From positions 6,415,501-6,479,500 of the forward strand of contig NZ_CP135275.1 in assembly GCF_032302195.1 (NCBI RefSeq): a stretch of DNA of 64,000 nucleotides. Direction: 5' to 3'. The notes under the pieces were generated by a model. It ran no database searches and had not been told where the DNA came from. It saw only the letters and a program-made list of their open reading frames with translations. Positions 27,212 to 36,091 of the stretch are shown here, piece by piece (the stretch's first letter is position 1; every line of letters begins with the position of its first letter). Position numbers and translations under genes: made by a program. The stretch is from Paenibacillus sp. MMS20-IR301. Lineage in GTDB: Bacteria > Bacillota > Bacilli > Paenibacillales > Paenibacillaceae.

Positions 27212-28342
27212 ATGGAATTCATTCTGTATTTACTGCTGATTCTGCTGTTCACCAAGCTGGCCGGGGATTTATCCGTGCGGCTGGGACAGCCGGCGGTGCT
27301 GGGTAAGCTGATTACCGGCATCCTGCTTGGCCCGGCAGTGCTGGGCTGGGTGCAGGAGGGCGATTTTATTCATTACATGTCAGAGATTGGCGTGCTGCTG
27401 CTGATGTTCATCGCCGGCCTGGAGACAGACCTTGCCCAGCTGCGCCAGAACTGGAAATCGGCCTTCGCAGTTGCTATTGGCGGCATTCTGCTGCCCTTTG
27501 CAGGCGGTTTCGCGGTGGGGGAATGGTTCGGCTTCGCCTATCATAACGCGCTGTTCCTCGGGGTGATTCTGAGTGCAACCTCGGTTAGTATTTCGGTTCA
27601 GGTGCTGAAGGAGATGAACCGGCTGAATTCGCCGGAGGGTTCTACGATTCTCGGGGCGGCGGTAGTTGATGATATTCTGGTCGTGGTGCTGCTGGCGGTG
27701 CTGATGAGCTTTTTCGGTACCGGTGCTGAGGTTTCTATAAGCCTTTTGATTGGCAAAAAACTGCTGTTCTTCGCCGTTGCTGTCCTCGCCGCCTGGCTGG
27801 TTGTCCCCCGGGTGATGCGCTGGCTCGTCCCGCTGCGGGTCACTGAAGCAGTGATTTCAGCAGCGCTGGTTATTCTGTTCGCCTATGCTTATTTCGCTGA
27901 GCTGATGGGAATGGCCGGAATTATCGGCGCCTTCGCTGCCGGGATAGCCATTGCCCGGACCCCCTTCAAGCATGAAGTGGAGTCCAAAGTAGAGCCGATC
28001 GCCTATTCGCTGTTTGTGCCGGTCTTTTTCGTCAGCATCGGTCTCAGTGTCAGCTTCAAGGGGCTTGGCAGCCATATCGGCTTCGTGGCCGCCGTGTCGC
28101 TGGTGGCTATACTGGCTAAGTGGCTGGGCGGCGGAACCGGTGCCCGGCTGACAGGATTCAACAACCGCTCATCGCTGGTCATCGGGGCAGGCATGATCTC
28201 CAGGGGGGAGGTTGCCCTGATTATCGCCGCTACAGGCCTTTCGAGCGGACTGCTGCTCCCGGAGTATTTTACCGGTGTCATTATTGCCGTAATTATAACT
28301 ACACTTGCCACACCTCCGCTGCTTAAGGGTCTGTTCCGCTGA
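27212..28342 (+). CDS. CPA2-family cation:proton antiporter
   Basis: This is a KefB/NapA-type Na+(K+)/H+ exchanger of 376 residues. I place the start at ATG 27212 (MEFILYLL), after GAAGAGG/AAAGGAG; the upstream extension from 27131 lacks support. About 12 helices span the protein. The family motif GxxLGPAVLG is present, as is the ion-site region with adjacent acidic residues AAVVDDILVVVLL (~150), typical of electrogenic CPA2 exchangers. There is no C-terminal RCK/TrkA-N domain, so nucleotide gating is not expected. It stands alone between two exporters. Confidence 0.88.
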   Translation: MEFILYLLLILLFTKLAGDLSVRLGQPAVLGKLITGILLGPAVLGWVQEGDFIHYMSEIGVLLLMFIAGLETDLAQLRQNWKSAFAVAIGGILLPFAGGFAVGEWFGFAYHNALFLGVILSATSVSISVQVLKEMNRLNSPEGSTILGAAVVDDILVVVLLAVLMSFFGTGAEVSISLLIGKKLLFFAVAVLAAWLVVPRVMRWLVPLRVTEAVISAALVILFAYAYFAELMGMAGIIGAFAAGIAIARTPFKHEVESKVEPIAYSLFVPVFFVSIGLSVSFKGLGSHIGFVAAVSLVAILAKWLGGGTGARLTGFNNRSSLVIGAGMISRGEVALIIAATGLSSGLLLPEYFTGVIIAVIITTLATPPLLKGLFR

Positions 28343-28381
28343 GGGGTTATTGCAGAATTCGTTCGTTAATCGTTCCAATCT

Positions 28382-28414
28382 AAGGCTGTCCTCGAAGAGG
28401 CAGTCTTTTTTTAA
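28382..28414 (+). terminator. Probable terminator after the antiporter gene
   Basis: AGGCTGTCCTC and GAGGCAGTCT can pair with one bulge and a wobble around GAA, followed by seven T. Confidence 0.65.
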
Positions 28415-28621
28415 TTGGCGTTACTGCCCCCTTGTGCTTGCGGCAGTGTACCTCTGGCAGGAGGAATGACCCGCCTTGAGACGGAGGGCGAAACCCTTCG
28501 CCGGACGGTTTTGCTGTTAGTCTAAAGCTTCTACACTTAAGCAAGAAACCGGCAAGTAACATACATAACTGAAAAGACATACAGCTTGGGTACATTATGG
28601 GGTGGAAGGGGTACAAGGAAA

Positions 28622-31600
28622 ATGACATGGTTTACGAAATGGTCGTTTGGTAATAAGGGGGCAGTAGGGCTGCTGGTCGTGATGGCACTTGTGGTCGGAA
28701 TATTGAGCTATACTTCGCTGCCCATGGAATTCATGCCGGAGGCCGACAATCCGCAGGTGACCGTTGTTGTTCTGGGTCCGGGGCAGGACGCCCATTCCAT
28801 GGAGACCGGGGTGACCAAGCCGATTGAAGCAGCAACCTCATCAGTGAAGGGATTAACGGAACAGATGTCTACTTCGGCTGACAGCTATGCCAAGGTGGAT
28901 ATTTATTTTGACGGCAAGACGGATATGAAAGAAGCGGCGCAGGAGGTTGAGAAGGCAGTTGGTGCCCTGCAGCTTCCGCAAGGTGTAATGGACCCGTTCG
29001 TCATCCAGCTTAATACCTCCATGATTCCTGTGGCCCAGGTAACGGTCGCGTTCGATGAAGGGCTTACGAAGGAGAACCTGGAGCTGGCCGAGAACAAGAT
29101 TCTGCCTGAGATGCAGAAGATTGACGGTGTAGCCAGCGTAGCCCTCTACGGTAAAACCTCCCCGCAGGTCCGGGTAAAGCTTGATCCGGCAGTGATGGCT
29201 GCCAAGGGAGTTAACACTGCCCAGGTGCTGGGCTTGCTTCAAGGGCGGAATGTATCGGCTTCCCTCGGCGAGCAGACGATTGGCGGCCAGACGGGCAATG
29301 TGAATGTGGTCTCGTCGATTGAGAGCATTGATATGCTGAAAAAGCTGCCTGTTGCAGCAGGAGCGGTATTAGGAGATATTGCTGCAGTTGAGCCGAAGCT
29401 TGATCAGGAGAGCGTCAGCCGCTCGAACGGCAAAGATGTGCTGTTCCTGATTGTGACCAAGGAAGCCAGTGCCAACGCGGTAGATGTGGGCGATCAGGTG
29501 CGCAGTACAGCAAAGGAGCTTAGCGCGAGTATCAGCAATGCTGAGGTCTCGATGATCTTCAGTACGTCCGATATGGTTGTGACCTCGGTAGACAGTATGC
29601 TACGTGAGGTGCTGCTCGGTGCCCTGTTTGCCACCATTGTGATCCTCGTCTTCCTGCGGAATATCCGGGCTACTCTGATTACGGCCGTATCCATTCCTTT
29701 GTCCCTGGCGGTTACCCTGTACCTGCTTAAGGTCTCCGGGATTACGCTGAATATAGTTACACTGGGCGGCGTTGCCGTGGCCGTCGGGCGGCTGGTCGAT
29801 GACAGTATCGTAGTTATTGAGAATATTTACCGGCGGATGCAGCGGGAGAGCTTGTCCCGCGGGATGATCATCAGTGCAACCGGGGAGGTGGCCCGGGCGA
29901 TCACTACCTCAACGATTGCAACGGTAGCAGTATTTCTGCCGATGGGGCTGCTGCGCGGCGGACTGCAGGCCTTCCTGCTGCCTTTTGCCCTGACGGTTAC
30001 GTATTCATTATTGACCTCGCTTGTAGTTGCGTTAACGGTGGTTCCGCTGCTTAGCTCATGGCTGCTGAAGGGCTCTGCACTGAAGGAGCATGAGCCTTCC
30101 CGCAAGTTCAGCCGCTTCCTGGAATGGAATCTGCACCGCAAGTGGATTACGCTGACTCTCGGGCTGCTTCTGCTTGCCGGTTCCATCGGTGCTTATGTAG
30201 CCATGCCCAAAGGTGCACTGGATGCTACAGACGCCAGTATGGTAACCGCCCAGCTGGTCTATCCGAACAATGTTCCGGTCAAGGAAGTGCTGGAAGCAGG
30301 CAAGCGGCTGGAAGCCGAACTGATTAAGCAGCCGCAGGCGGAGATTGTGATCATGCAATCCGGTAACAGTGCGGACTCGGCCAAATGGGGCAATGTAGCC
30401 TCCCTGACCGAAGTGGATTATACGATTATGATGAAGGAGGATGCGGACGCTCAGGCATTCATGGATCATGTCCGCAGTCTGCAGTCAGCCTACGACGGAG
30501 CCACCCTGTCGGTGAATGTGTCCAGTATGATGGGTTCCAGTTCAACCAATGAATACGTTGATATTGTAGGGGATGATCTGCCGGCCATCAGTGCGGTAGC
30601 CCAAGAGGTCTCTGCTAAAATCAAGGGGATTACAGGTGTGGAGAAGGTCTCCAGCAATATGGAGGATACGAAGCCAGTCTTCGCGTTCGCAGTAGATCCG
30701 GCTTTGGCCAATGCCCAGGAAATCTCCATGCAGCTTGGCGCTATGCTGAATCCGGTACCGCTGGGTCAGATGGAGCTGGACGGCGCTCCGGCAGCGGTGG
30801 TACTGGAGCCGCTGGTCCAGCCGGCATCCACGGAGGATCTCCGGAAGATTACCATTATGACGTCCGCCGGTCCGCAGCCGCTGTCAGAGGTGGCAGAGCT
30901 TACAGTAAGTGACCAGCCCGCGATGCTATATCACAAGGAAGGCAAACCTTATGTGAGAATTACAGCTGAGGTAGATCCGAAGCGGGTCTCGGAGATCGGT
31001 GCAGATATCAAGACAGAGACAGACAGCATTACATTGCCTGAGGGTGTGACGCTGTTCGCGGGTGGCGCCTCAGCAGATCAGGCGGGTGATTTCAGTGACC
31101 TGGGGATGACTGCTTTAATTTCGATTGGACTCGTATACCTGATCATGGTCCTGACCTTCAAAACACTGCGTGCGCCGCTGGCGATTATGTTCTCGCTGCC
31201 GCTTGCAGCCATCGGAGCCATTGTCGCGCTGCTAATCTCAGGAGTAACTCCTGACTTTACCGCCTTGTTCGGTGCGCTGATGCTTATCGGAATCGTAGTC
31301 ACTAATGCCATCGTGCTGATTGACCGCATCAAGCACAATGAAGAGCATATGACGGTCCGCGAGGCGATCCTTGAGGCGGCCGGCACACGGATGCGGCCGA
31401 TTCTGATGACGGCTATCGCTACCGTCTGTGCGATGCTGCCGCTGCTGTTCGGGCAAGCTGAGCAGGGCAGTATTGTCTCGCAAAGCTTAGCTATTGTTGT
31501 AATCGGCGGTCTGACCGCTGCTACGCTGCTGACCCTGCTGGTTGTTCCGGCCATCTATGAGCTGCTCTACTTCCGCAAATCGGCTAAAGAGCGCAAGCAG

Positions 31601-31642
31601 GCTGCTGCAGCCGGAGCGGCGGAAGGGATTTTGGAACTGTAG
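28622..31642 (+). CDS. RND-family efflux transporter, SwrC/AcrB-like
   Basis: This 1,006-residue proton-driven pump starts at ATG 28622 (MTWFTKWSFGNKG), after AAGGAA and GGAAGGGG; the longer frame from 28586 is less likely. Layout is one helix, porter loop, helices 2-6, second porter loop, helices 8-12. The proton-relay motif VGRLVDDSIVVIENI is near 388-402. The closest type in Gram-positives is SwrC, linked to surfactin self-resistance and swarming. No membrane-fusion partner gene is adjacent. It is convergent with the next ABC operon and shares a terminator. Confidence 0.9.
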   Translation: MTWFTKWSFGNKGAVGLLVVMALVVGILSYTSLPMEFMPEADNPQVTVVVLGPGQDAHSMETGVTKPIEAATSSVKGLTEQMSTSADSYAKVDIYFDGKTDMKEAAQEVEKAVGALQLPQGVMDPFVIQLNTSMIPVAQVTVAFDEGLTKENLELAENKILPEMQKIDGVASVALYGKTSPQVRVKLDPAVMAAKGVNTAQVLGLLQGRNVSASLGEQTIGGQTGNVNVVSSIESIDMLKKLPVAAGAVLGDIAAVEPKLDQESVSRSNGKDVLFLIVTKEASANAVDVGDQVRSTAKELSASISNAEVSMIFSTSDMVVTSVDSMLREVLLGALFATIVILVFLRNIRATLITAVSIPLSLAVTLYLLKVSGITLNIVTLGGVAVAVGRLVDDSIVVIENIYRRMQRESLSRGMIISATGEVARAITTSTIATVAVFLPMGLLRGGLQAFLLPFALTVTYSLLTSLVVALTVVPLLSSWLLKGSALKEHEPSRKFSRFLEWNLHRKWITLTLGLLLLAGSIGAYVAMPKGALDATDASMVTAQLVYPNNVPVKEVLEAGKRLEAELIKQPQAEIVIMQSGNSADSAKWGNVASLTEVDYTIMMKEDADAQAFMDHVRSLQSAYDGATLSVNVSSMMGSSSTNEYVDIVGDDLPAISAVAQEVSAKIKGITGVEKVSSNMEDTKPVFAFAVDPALANAQEISMQLGAMLNPVPLGQMELDGAPAAVVLEPLVQPASTEDLRKITIMTSAGPQPLSEVAELTVSDQPAMLYHKEGKPYVRITAEVDPKRVSEIGADIKTETDSITLPEGVTLFAGGASADQAGDFSDLGMTALISIGLVYLIMVLTFKTLRAPLAIMFSLPLAAIGAIVALLISGVTPDFTALFGALMLIGIVVTNAIVLIDRIKHNEEHMTVREAILEAAGTRMRPILMTAIATVCAMLPLLFGQAEQGSIVSQSLAIVVIGGLTAATLLTLLVVPAIYELLYFRKSAKERKQAAAAGAAEGILEL

Positions 31643-31718
31643 GAGCGTTAGCGAGTGCCTTTGTTACCGGAAGTCCAAAACTCACCGCAATGGCGGCCTA
31701 TCCTGTCTAAACGCAATG

Positions 31719-31750
31719 AGAGCAGTGCGGAAATGTCCGCACTGCTCTTT
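31719..31750. terminator. Bidirectional terminator between the RND pump and the second ABC operon
   Basis: AGAGCAGTGCGGA (31719-31731) pairs perfectly with TCCGCACTGCTCT (31736-31748) around a four-base loop. It lies between two converging genes; the T run on the plus side is short. Confidence 0.75.
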
Positions 31751-31754
31751 CGGT

Positions 31755-32552
31755 TTAGTTCCCCGTACTCTCATACTTGGACAGCCCGTACCGGAAGATG
31801 CCATAGGCCGCCGCAGCACTTCCGATTGCCGCAACCGGGGCGAACAGCCACCAGCCGGACCAGCCGCTTTTGCCGAAAATATAAGTTGCCGGATAAAAGC
31901 TAATGAACGCGTAAGGCAGTACAGTGGAAATAAAGATGCGGATGGCCTGCGGAAACAGGCTTATCGGATATTTGGCCAGATCAGACAGGTTATGGACCAT
32001 CAGCGGAAACACATTGCCTGCATTGTGGATCCAGAACGCTGACGAATTGCCCGCAAGGTTAATCGATACACGAATGACCACGGCAGAGAGGAAAAGCAGG
32101 ATGAGCATGAGGGCTTTGCCTGCCGTCCAGTGAATCGGGCTGTGCATCAGCGACTGCCAGATGATCACTCCGCCAATCAGCAGATTACCGAGCCCGTTGA
32201 TTCCGATTCCTGTACAAAATACCTGCAATACAACGGGGACAGGCCGCAGCAGATAACGGTCCAGCTCACCCATGTTGACGAGCCGGCCCATCCGCCACGT
32301 TCCTTCAAAGAACAGGGAGCCGATTCCCTCCGTCAGGAAGATCATGGCGTACATAAAGGTAACCTCCCAGAACTGCCAGCCGTTAATATCCGGAATCCGG
32401 TCATAGATGACCCATAAGAAAACAAACCCCAGCACCTGAGTTAAGGCAGCGGAACACATCAATATATAGAAATCCTTATTATATTCGAGAATAGCCTTGA
32501 GCTGCTGCACGTACAACCGTTTGTAGAGATACAGCATTTGCGGCAGTTTCAT
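31755..32552 (-). CDS. ABC-2-type permease (ABC2_membrane_6-like), distal
   Basis: Six hydrophobic segments span this 266-residue permease. The start is ATG 32552 (MKLPQMLYLYKRL), after an excellent AGGAGGTG eight bases upstream; the longer frame to 32582 overlaps the previous gene without a site. The motif RMGRLVNMGELDRYLLRPVPV is characteristic of the DUF990/ABC2_membrane_6 group, whose members occur in ATPase-permease-permease operons. It is the last gene of a three-gene minus-strand operon. The substrate is unknown. Confidence 0.82.
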   Translation of the reverse strand: MKLPQMLYLYKRLYVQQLKAILEYNKDFYILMCSAALTQVLGFVFLWVIYDRIPDINGWQFWEVTFMYAMIFLTEGIGSLFFEGTWRMGRLVNMGELDRYLLRPVPVVLQVFCTGIGINGLGNLLIGGVIIWQSLMHSPIHWTAGKALMLILLFLSAVVIRVSINLAGNSSAFWIHNAGNVFPLMVHNLSDLAKYPISLFPQAIRIFISTVLPYAFISFYPATYIFGKSGWSGWWLFAPVAAIGSAAAAYGIFRYGLSKYESTGN

Positions 32553-32571
32553 TCTATGTGCACCTCCTGTT

Positions 32572-33381
32572 CTAGCCTCCATGGATTGTCACCTGGCGTA
32601 CCGCCCAGTTCCACATTGCCTTGCCGGCAATCCAGAGTGCTGCCCCCCAGAAGAGCTGGATCCCGATCAGCCGCAGGCTCTCCCCGGTATCTGCCTGCTG
32701 CAGGAAAATCATTGTCGGAGTATGAACGATTGCCTGGAAAGGCAGCAGCAGAGCAAGCTTTTCCAGCCAGTCGGGAAAGAAGGCGAGCGGAACCAAGGCA
32801 CCTGATAAAAGATTGGTCAGCGCAATTCGTGTCCAGACGATGCCAAGTGAGCCGGTGGACCAGAAGCATAGCAGCGCCGCCAGATAGACGATGCCGAATT
32901 TGACGACCACTGCACCTAGCAGACTGACGGCGAACAGCAGGTAGACAGGCAGCGAATGCGGGAAGGTTACCCCCGTCAGGAAGGTAGCGAATAAGACCAG
33001 CAGAATAAGGCTCATCATCCCTTCCAGCAGGCTTGCACCCAGGGTTTCCGCGAATCTTGCGGTCTGGAAATCGAGCGGCTTCAGCAGGTCTACTGAGACG
33101 CTGCCGTCAAGGATTTTACCGGAGATGGCCGTTTCGGAATACCAGGACAGCACGGAATTAGCCAGGAAGGTGACGAGCAGATAGGTCTTCATCTGGTCCC
33201 AGGAGTAGCCGCCCACTACCTCACGCCCGCTGTAGATTCCCTGCCAGAGGAAATAAATGGCCAGCAGATTGATGGAATTCGTCAAGAAGCTGATGAGATA
33301 GGTAATCCGGTAAGCCAGCACCTTCTGCAGGGAGCGGTTGGCGATACTTCTGTACTTTTTTAACTGGACAGCAGTCATCAT
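32572..33381 (-). CDS. ABC-2-type permease (ABC2_membrane_6-like), proximal
   Basis: This 269-residue permease has six hydrophobic segments and the paired-family motif ISGKILDGSVSVDLLKPLDFQ, which parallels the MGELDRYLLRP loop of the downstream permease. It lies 15 bases after the ATPase gene and 19 bases before the second permease gene, so the three form one transporter. The ATG is at 33381, followed by a second in-frame ATG. Confidence 0.82.
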   Translation of the reverse strand: MMTAVQLKKYRSIANRSLQKVLAYRITYLISFLTNSINLLAIYFLWQGIYSGREVVGGYSWDQMKTYLLVTFLANSVLSWYSETAISGKILDGSVSVDLLKPLDFQTARFAETLGASLLEGMMSLILLVLFATFLTGVTFPHSLPVYLLFAVSLLGAVVVKFGIVYLAALLCFWSTGSLGIVWTRIALTNLLSGALVPLAFFPDWLEKLALLLPFQAIVHTPTMIFLQQADTGESLRLIGIQLFWGAALWIAGKAMWNWAVRQVTIHGG

Positions 33382-33396
33382 TATGTATTAGCCCCC

Positions 33397-34413
33397 TTAG
33401 CCGCCGGTTCTGCTCAGATCAAGATTGCCGTCATAGACGGCCTTGATGACCTGCTCAATATTGGTATCTTCCATCCGGAAATCTACGACCTCGCCATGCT
33501 TCATCACCCGGCTGACGACTTCACTGGCAGTATATTCATAACGGTCAAAGGTTATTGAGAACTCCTGCCCGCTCTGCTGCGCAAGCTTCAACCCCGCTGT
33601 CTGCGCGAGCTCAGCGTATAGCTCCGGCATAGGCGCGCTAACCTGGAAGAAGATGACGCGGCTTTTGGCAAAACGGGCTTTGACCTCGCTCAGACTGCCG
33701 TCATAAATAATCGCCCCGTGGTCGATGATAATCAGACGTTTGCACAGGTCTTCAATGTCTCCGAGATCGTGGGTGGTCAGCATTACCGTAGTCTTCTGTT
33801 CCTGATTGATCTGCTTGATGAATTCGCGGATCTTCTGTTTCACGGATACGTCAAGGCCAATCGTCGGTTCATCCAGGTACAGAATCGGCGGATTATGCAG
33901 CAGGGCTGCGGCCAGATCGGCGCGCATCCGCTGACCCAGCGAGAGCTTGCGTGCGGACAAGTGAATGAACTCGTTCATCCCCAGCATTTCCGTAAACAGC
34001 TCCATATTGGTCTTGTATACGCTATCAGGAATCTGATAAATATCCTTAAGCAGCGAGAATGACTCGATAATCGGGATATCCCACCACAGCTGGGTACGCT
34101 GGCCGAACACTGCGCCGATCTGGGCGGCATTGTCCATTCTTTTTTTGTAAGGATTGATACCGTTTACAGAAATAGTGCCGGAGGACGGCATCAGAATTCC
34201 GGTCAGCATCTTAATCGTGGTTGATTTGCCGGCGCCGTTCGGGCCTACATAAGCTACAGTCTCACCTGCTTCAATACTCAGGTCCAGCGGCTTCACCGCC
34301 ACCTTCTCGACATGCCGGGGCAGAAACAGATGTTTAACCGCACCTGCGAGACCCGGCTCCTTCACCGGCTGCATAAAGGACTTGCTCAGCCCTCTGGCTT
34401 CAATGATACTCAA
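33397..34413 (-). CDS. ABC exporter ATPase of the second ABC-2 operon
   Basis: The start is TTG 34413 (MSIIEARGLSKSF), seven bases after AGGAGG; the frame stays open 54 codons upstream but that part has an unlike composition and no site. The 339-residue protein has Walker A GPNGAGKSTT, Q-loop FGQRTQLWWDIP, signature LSLGQRMRAD (a Q for the usual second G) and Walker B ILYLDEPTIGLD. An N-terminal insertion around AVKHLFLPRHVEKVAVKPLD is typical of ATPases paired with DUF990-type permeases. Likely role: export, substrate unknown. Confidence 0.88.
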   Translation of the reverse strand: MSIIEARGLSKSFMQPVKEPGLAGAVKHLFLPRHVEKVAVKPLDLSIEAGETVAYVGPNGAGKSTTIKMLTGILMPSSGTISVNGINPYKKRMDNAAQIGAVFGQRTQLWWDIPIIESFSLLKDIYQIPDSVYKTNMELFTEMLGMNEFIHLSARKLSLGQRMRADLAAALLHNPPILYLDEPTIGLDVSVKQKIREFIKQINQEQKTTVMLTTHDLGDIEDLCKRLIIIDHGAIIYDGSLSEVKARFAKSRVIFFQVSAPMPELYAELAQTAGLKLAQQSGQEFSITFDRYEYTASEVVSRVMKHGEVVDFRMEDTNIEQVIKAVYDGNLDLSRTGG

Positions 34414-34629
34414 GGTTAACCCTCCTGACTTTTGGATTGAGTTTGTACAAAACTTGTACAGCAATCGCTTTGAAAGCGTGTTCCAATTTTGCGGCCGATG
34501 CTTTTTTTTGAATCGCAATCTATGTAAGACACGTATGAATAAATATATCATTGCGGCAGTGTCAAAAACTAGCACATTTTAGCGAATACATACAACTATT
34601 TGGATCATTTTGGCAGGTGGCGGAATCGT
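34414..34629. other. Upstream region of the second ABC operon
   Basis: This AT-rich gap of about 215 bases must hold the operon promoter on the minus strand. I cannot assign a convincing -35/-10 pair, and no gene is apparent. Confidence 0.4.
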
Positions 34630-34675
34630 AAAAAAGCGGCCATCCCGGTTAACTAGACTAACCTGGATTTGCCGC
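34630..34675 (-). terminator. Terminator overlapping the end of the small membrane-protein gene
   Basis: On the minus strand GCGGCAAATCC-AGGTTA pairs with TAACCGGGATGGCCGC, with small internal mismatches, and is followed by TTTTTT. The stop codon of the 116-residue gene (34653-34655) lies within the loop. Confidence 0.75.
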
Positions 34676-35003
34676 TTCGCTGAAGGACAGCTTTGAGGAG
34701 TAAACCTACTAACAGGGGCAGGGCGAGCTGGACTTCTAGTCTCCAATGCACAGTATACAAATCTATTAATTGGAGCTGCTTGAGCAGAACATAGAGCACG
34801 TTGTATATGAGGAAGGTACAGCTGAGTGTGAGCAGTGGAATCAGGCTGAGGGTGTTTTTGCTCTGCAGCAGCCGAAAGCCCGCAAAGATGAGGAGGGTGT
34901 AGACGGCCATAGTCACCAGGGCATAATTACTTCCAAAACGTAAAAATGAAACCAGGGCGGTGGCGAGATTGAGTGCCGCGGATAGGTAGCCGGTGCGAAG
35001 CAA
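34653..35003 (-). CDS. Small polytopic membrane protein, unknown function
   Basis: This 116-residue protein is almost all hydrophobic with about four predicted helices (near 5-20, 30-50, 55-75 and 90-108). The start is TTG 35003, seven bases after AGGAGG, which supports a real gene. I recognise no family. The terminator stem surrounds its stop codon. It is divergent from the GAF/LuxR-like regulator. Confidence 0.6.
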   Translation of the reverse strand: MLRTGYLSAALNLATALVSFLRFGSNYALVTMAVYTLLIFAGFRLLQSKNTLSLIPLLTLSCTFLIYNVLYVLLKQLQLIDLYTVHWRLEVQLALPLLVGLLLKAVLQRSGKSRLV

Positions 35004-35115
35004 TGCAGAACCTCCTAGTGCAAAAATAATAGCTAATTAAAGATTTCTACATTTTACAGCGTCTGCCGGCTCATTTACAGGTCCACTGCTGAATGTTCTT
35101 TATTCCGTGATTGTA

Positions 35116-35124
35116 TGTTATAAT
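35116..35124 (+). promoter_or_regulatory. Extended -10 promoter of the GAF/LuxR-like regulator
   Basis: TGTTATAAT is a perfect extended -10 element. The -35 region about 17 bases upstream is poor. It lies 50 bases before the GTG start of the regulator. Confidence 0.6.
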
Positions 35125-35173
35125 ACTTTATTTTAAAATCGGTTGTAATGGGTAAGTTTGGAGGGGGATCATT

Positions 35174-35980
35174 GTGAGAATCTTTGAAACAGCCAGAGCG
35201 TGGATTGTGCCCGGAGATCTGGGGGCGCATGAGCTTGAAGCCTTCCGGCCGCTTGGCGCCGGACAGGCAGAGTTGCATAACGGAAGCTCCGGGGGAACAA
35301 CTGCTGAACAAGCCAAAGAGCATATTTATCATAGAGCCATGATCTCTTCCATCCGCAGTGAAATGAATAAATTAAGCCAGCTGCTCTCGATTCCTTATGT
35401 CGTATTCCTGACGGACAAGGCGGGGACGATTCTGGAGCTGGTGTGTTCTTCGCAAGGCACCCGGGAGGAAATGGATCAGGCTGAGCTGCGGCCCGGAGTC
35501 AGTCTTTGCAGGCAGCAATCGGGAATGAATGCCGTGTCTCTCGCTATGGAAATGAACTGTATCGGTGTAGTACGGGGAACAGAGCATTCGGACATGACCT
35601 TTAAGAACTGGAACTGTGTATGCGCACCTCTGCAGGACAATGATACGGTCTACGGGTATGTCGATATTTCTTTTAATAGAGGAGAGCCGATTGAATTTGC
35701 TATTCCGTTCGTGCAGCAGATCGCAGAGAATGTGATGGAGAAGTGGATGGACAAGAACCCGGAAATGCAGCAGTACAGGCTGGAGGCAGCTCTGCAAGAA
35801 TACAAGCTGACTGCACGGGAGCAGGAAGTGGCACAGCTGTGGCTGCTGGAGAAGAGCGCACTGCATATCGGGAGTGAACTGGGCATCAGTGAAGGCACGG
35901 TGCGCAATATGCTGAAGAGCATTTATAGTAAAATGCGGGTGAATGACCGCTGGCAATTCGTTAAGCGGCTTACGTCGTAG
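35174..35980 (+). CDS. LuxR-type transcription regulator with GAF-like N-terminal domain
   Basis: This 268-residue protein starts at GTG 35174, behind GGAGGGGG. Residues ~60-195 resemble the GAF-type sensory domain of AcoR-like regulators (LTDKAGTILELVCS, GMNAVSLAMEM, NWNCVCAPLQD, YGYVDISF). Residues ~205-268 form a LuxR helix-turn-helix (LTAREQEVAQLWLLEKSALHIGSELGISEGTVRNML). There is no receiver domain, so it should respond to a ligand or redox signal; three Cys residues in the GAF-like part are possible sensors. No cognate operon is obvious; it is convergent with gcvPB. Confidence 0.75.
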   Translation: MRIFETARAWIVPGDLGAHELEAFRPLGAGQAELHNGSSGGTTAEQAKEHIYHRAMISSIRSEMNKLSQLLSIPYVVFLTDKAGTILELVCSSQGTREEMDQAELRPGVSLCRQQSGMNAVSLAMEMNCIGVVRGTEHSDMTFKNWNCVCAPLQDNDTVYGYVDISFNRGEPIEFAIPFVQQIAENVMEKWMDKNPEMQQYRLEAALQEYKLTAREQEVAQLWLLEKSALHIGSELGISEGTVRNMLKSIYSKMRVNDRWQFVKRLTS

Positions 35981-36016
35981 CGAGGTATTTTCTGGAGATA
36001 ATATTTACATATATAT

Positions 36017-36060
36017 AAAAGCCGGACAGGGATACTTGTGTATCGCCTGCCCGGCTTTTT
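36017..36060. terminator. Bidirectional terminator between the regulator and gcvPB
   Basis: AAAAGCCGGACAGG and GCCTGCCCGGCTTTTT form a strong stem with one mismatch, flanked by A on the left and T on the right, so it can serve both converging genes. Confidence 0.88.
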
Positions 36061-36091
36061 GTTATTCAGCGGATGGACCTCCGGAGTGCGG

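Noticed and set aside
31542..32417. Plus-strand frames between the RND pump and the ABC permease
   Set aside because: They overlap the end of the pump gene or run antisense to the permease gene and cross a clear terminator.
34414..34575. 54-codon N-terminal extension of the second ABC ATPase
   Set aside because: The TTG at 34413 has a strong ribosome site, and the extension is unlike the family and AT-rich like an upstream region.
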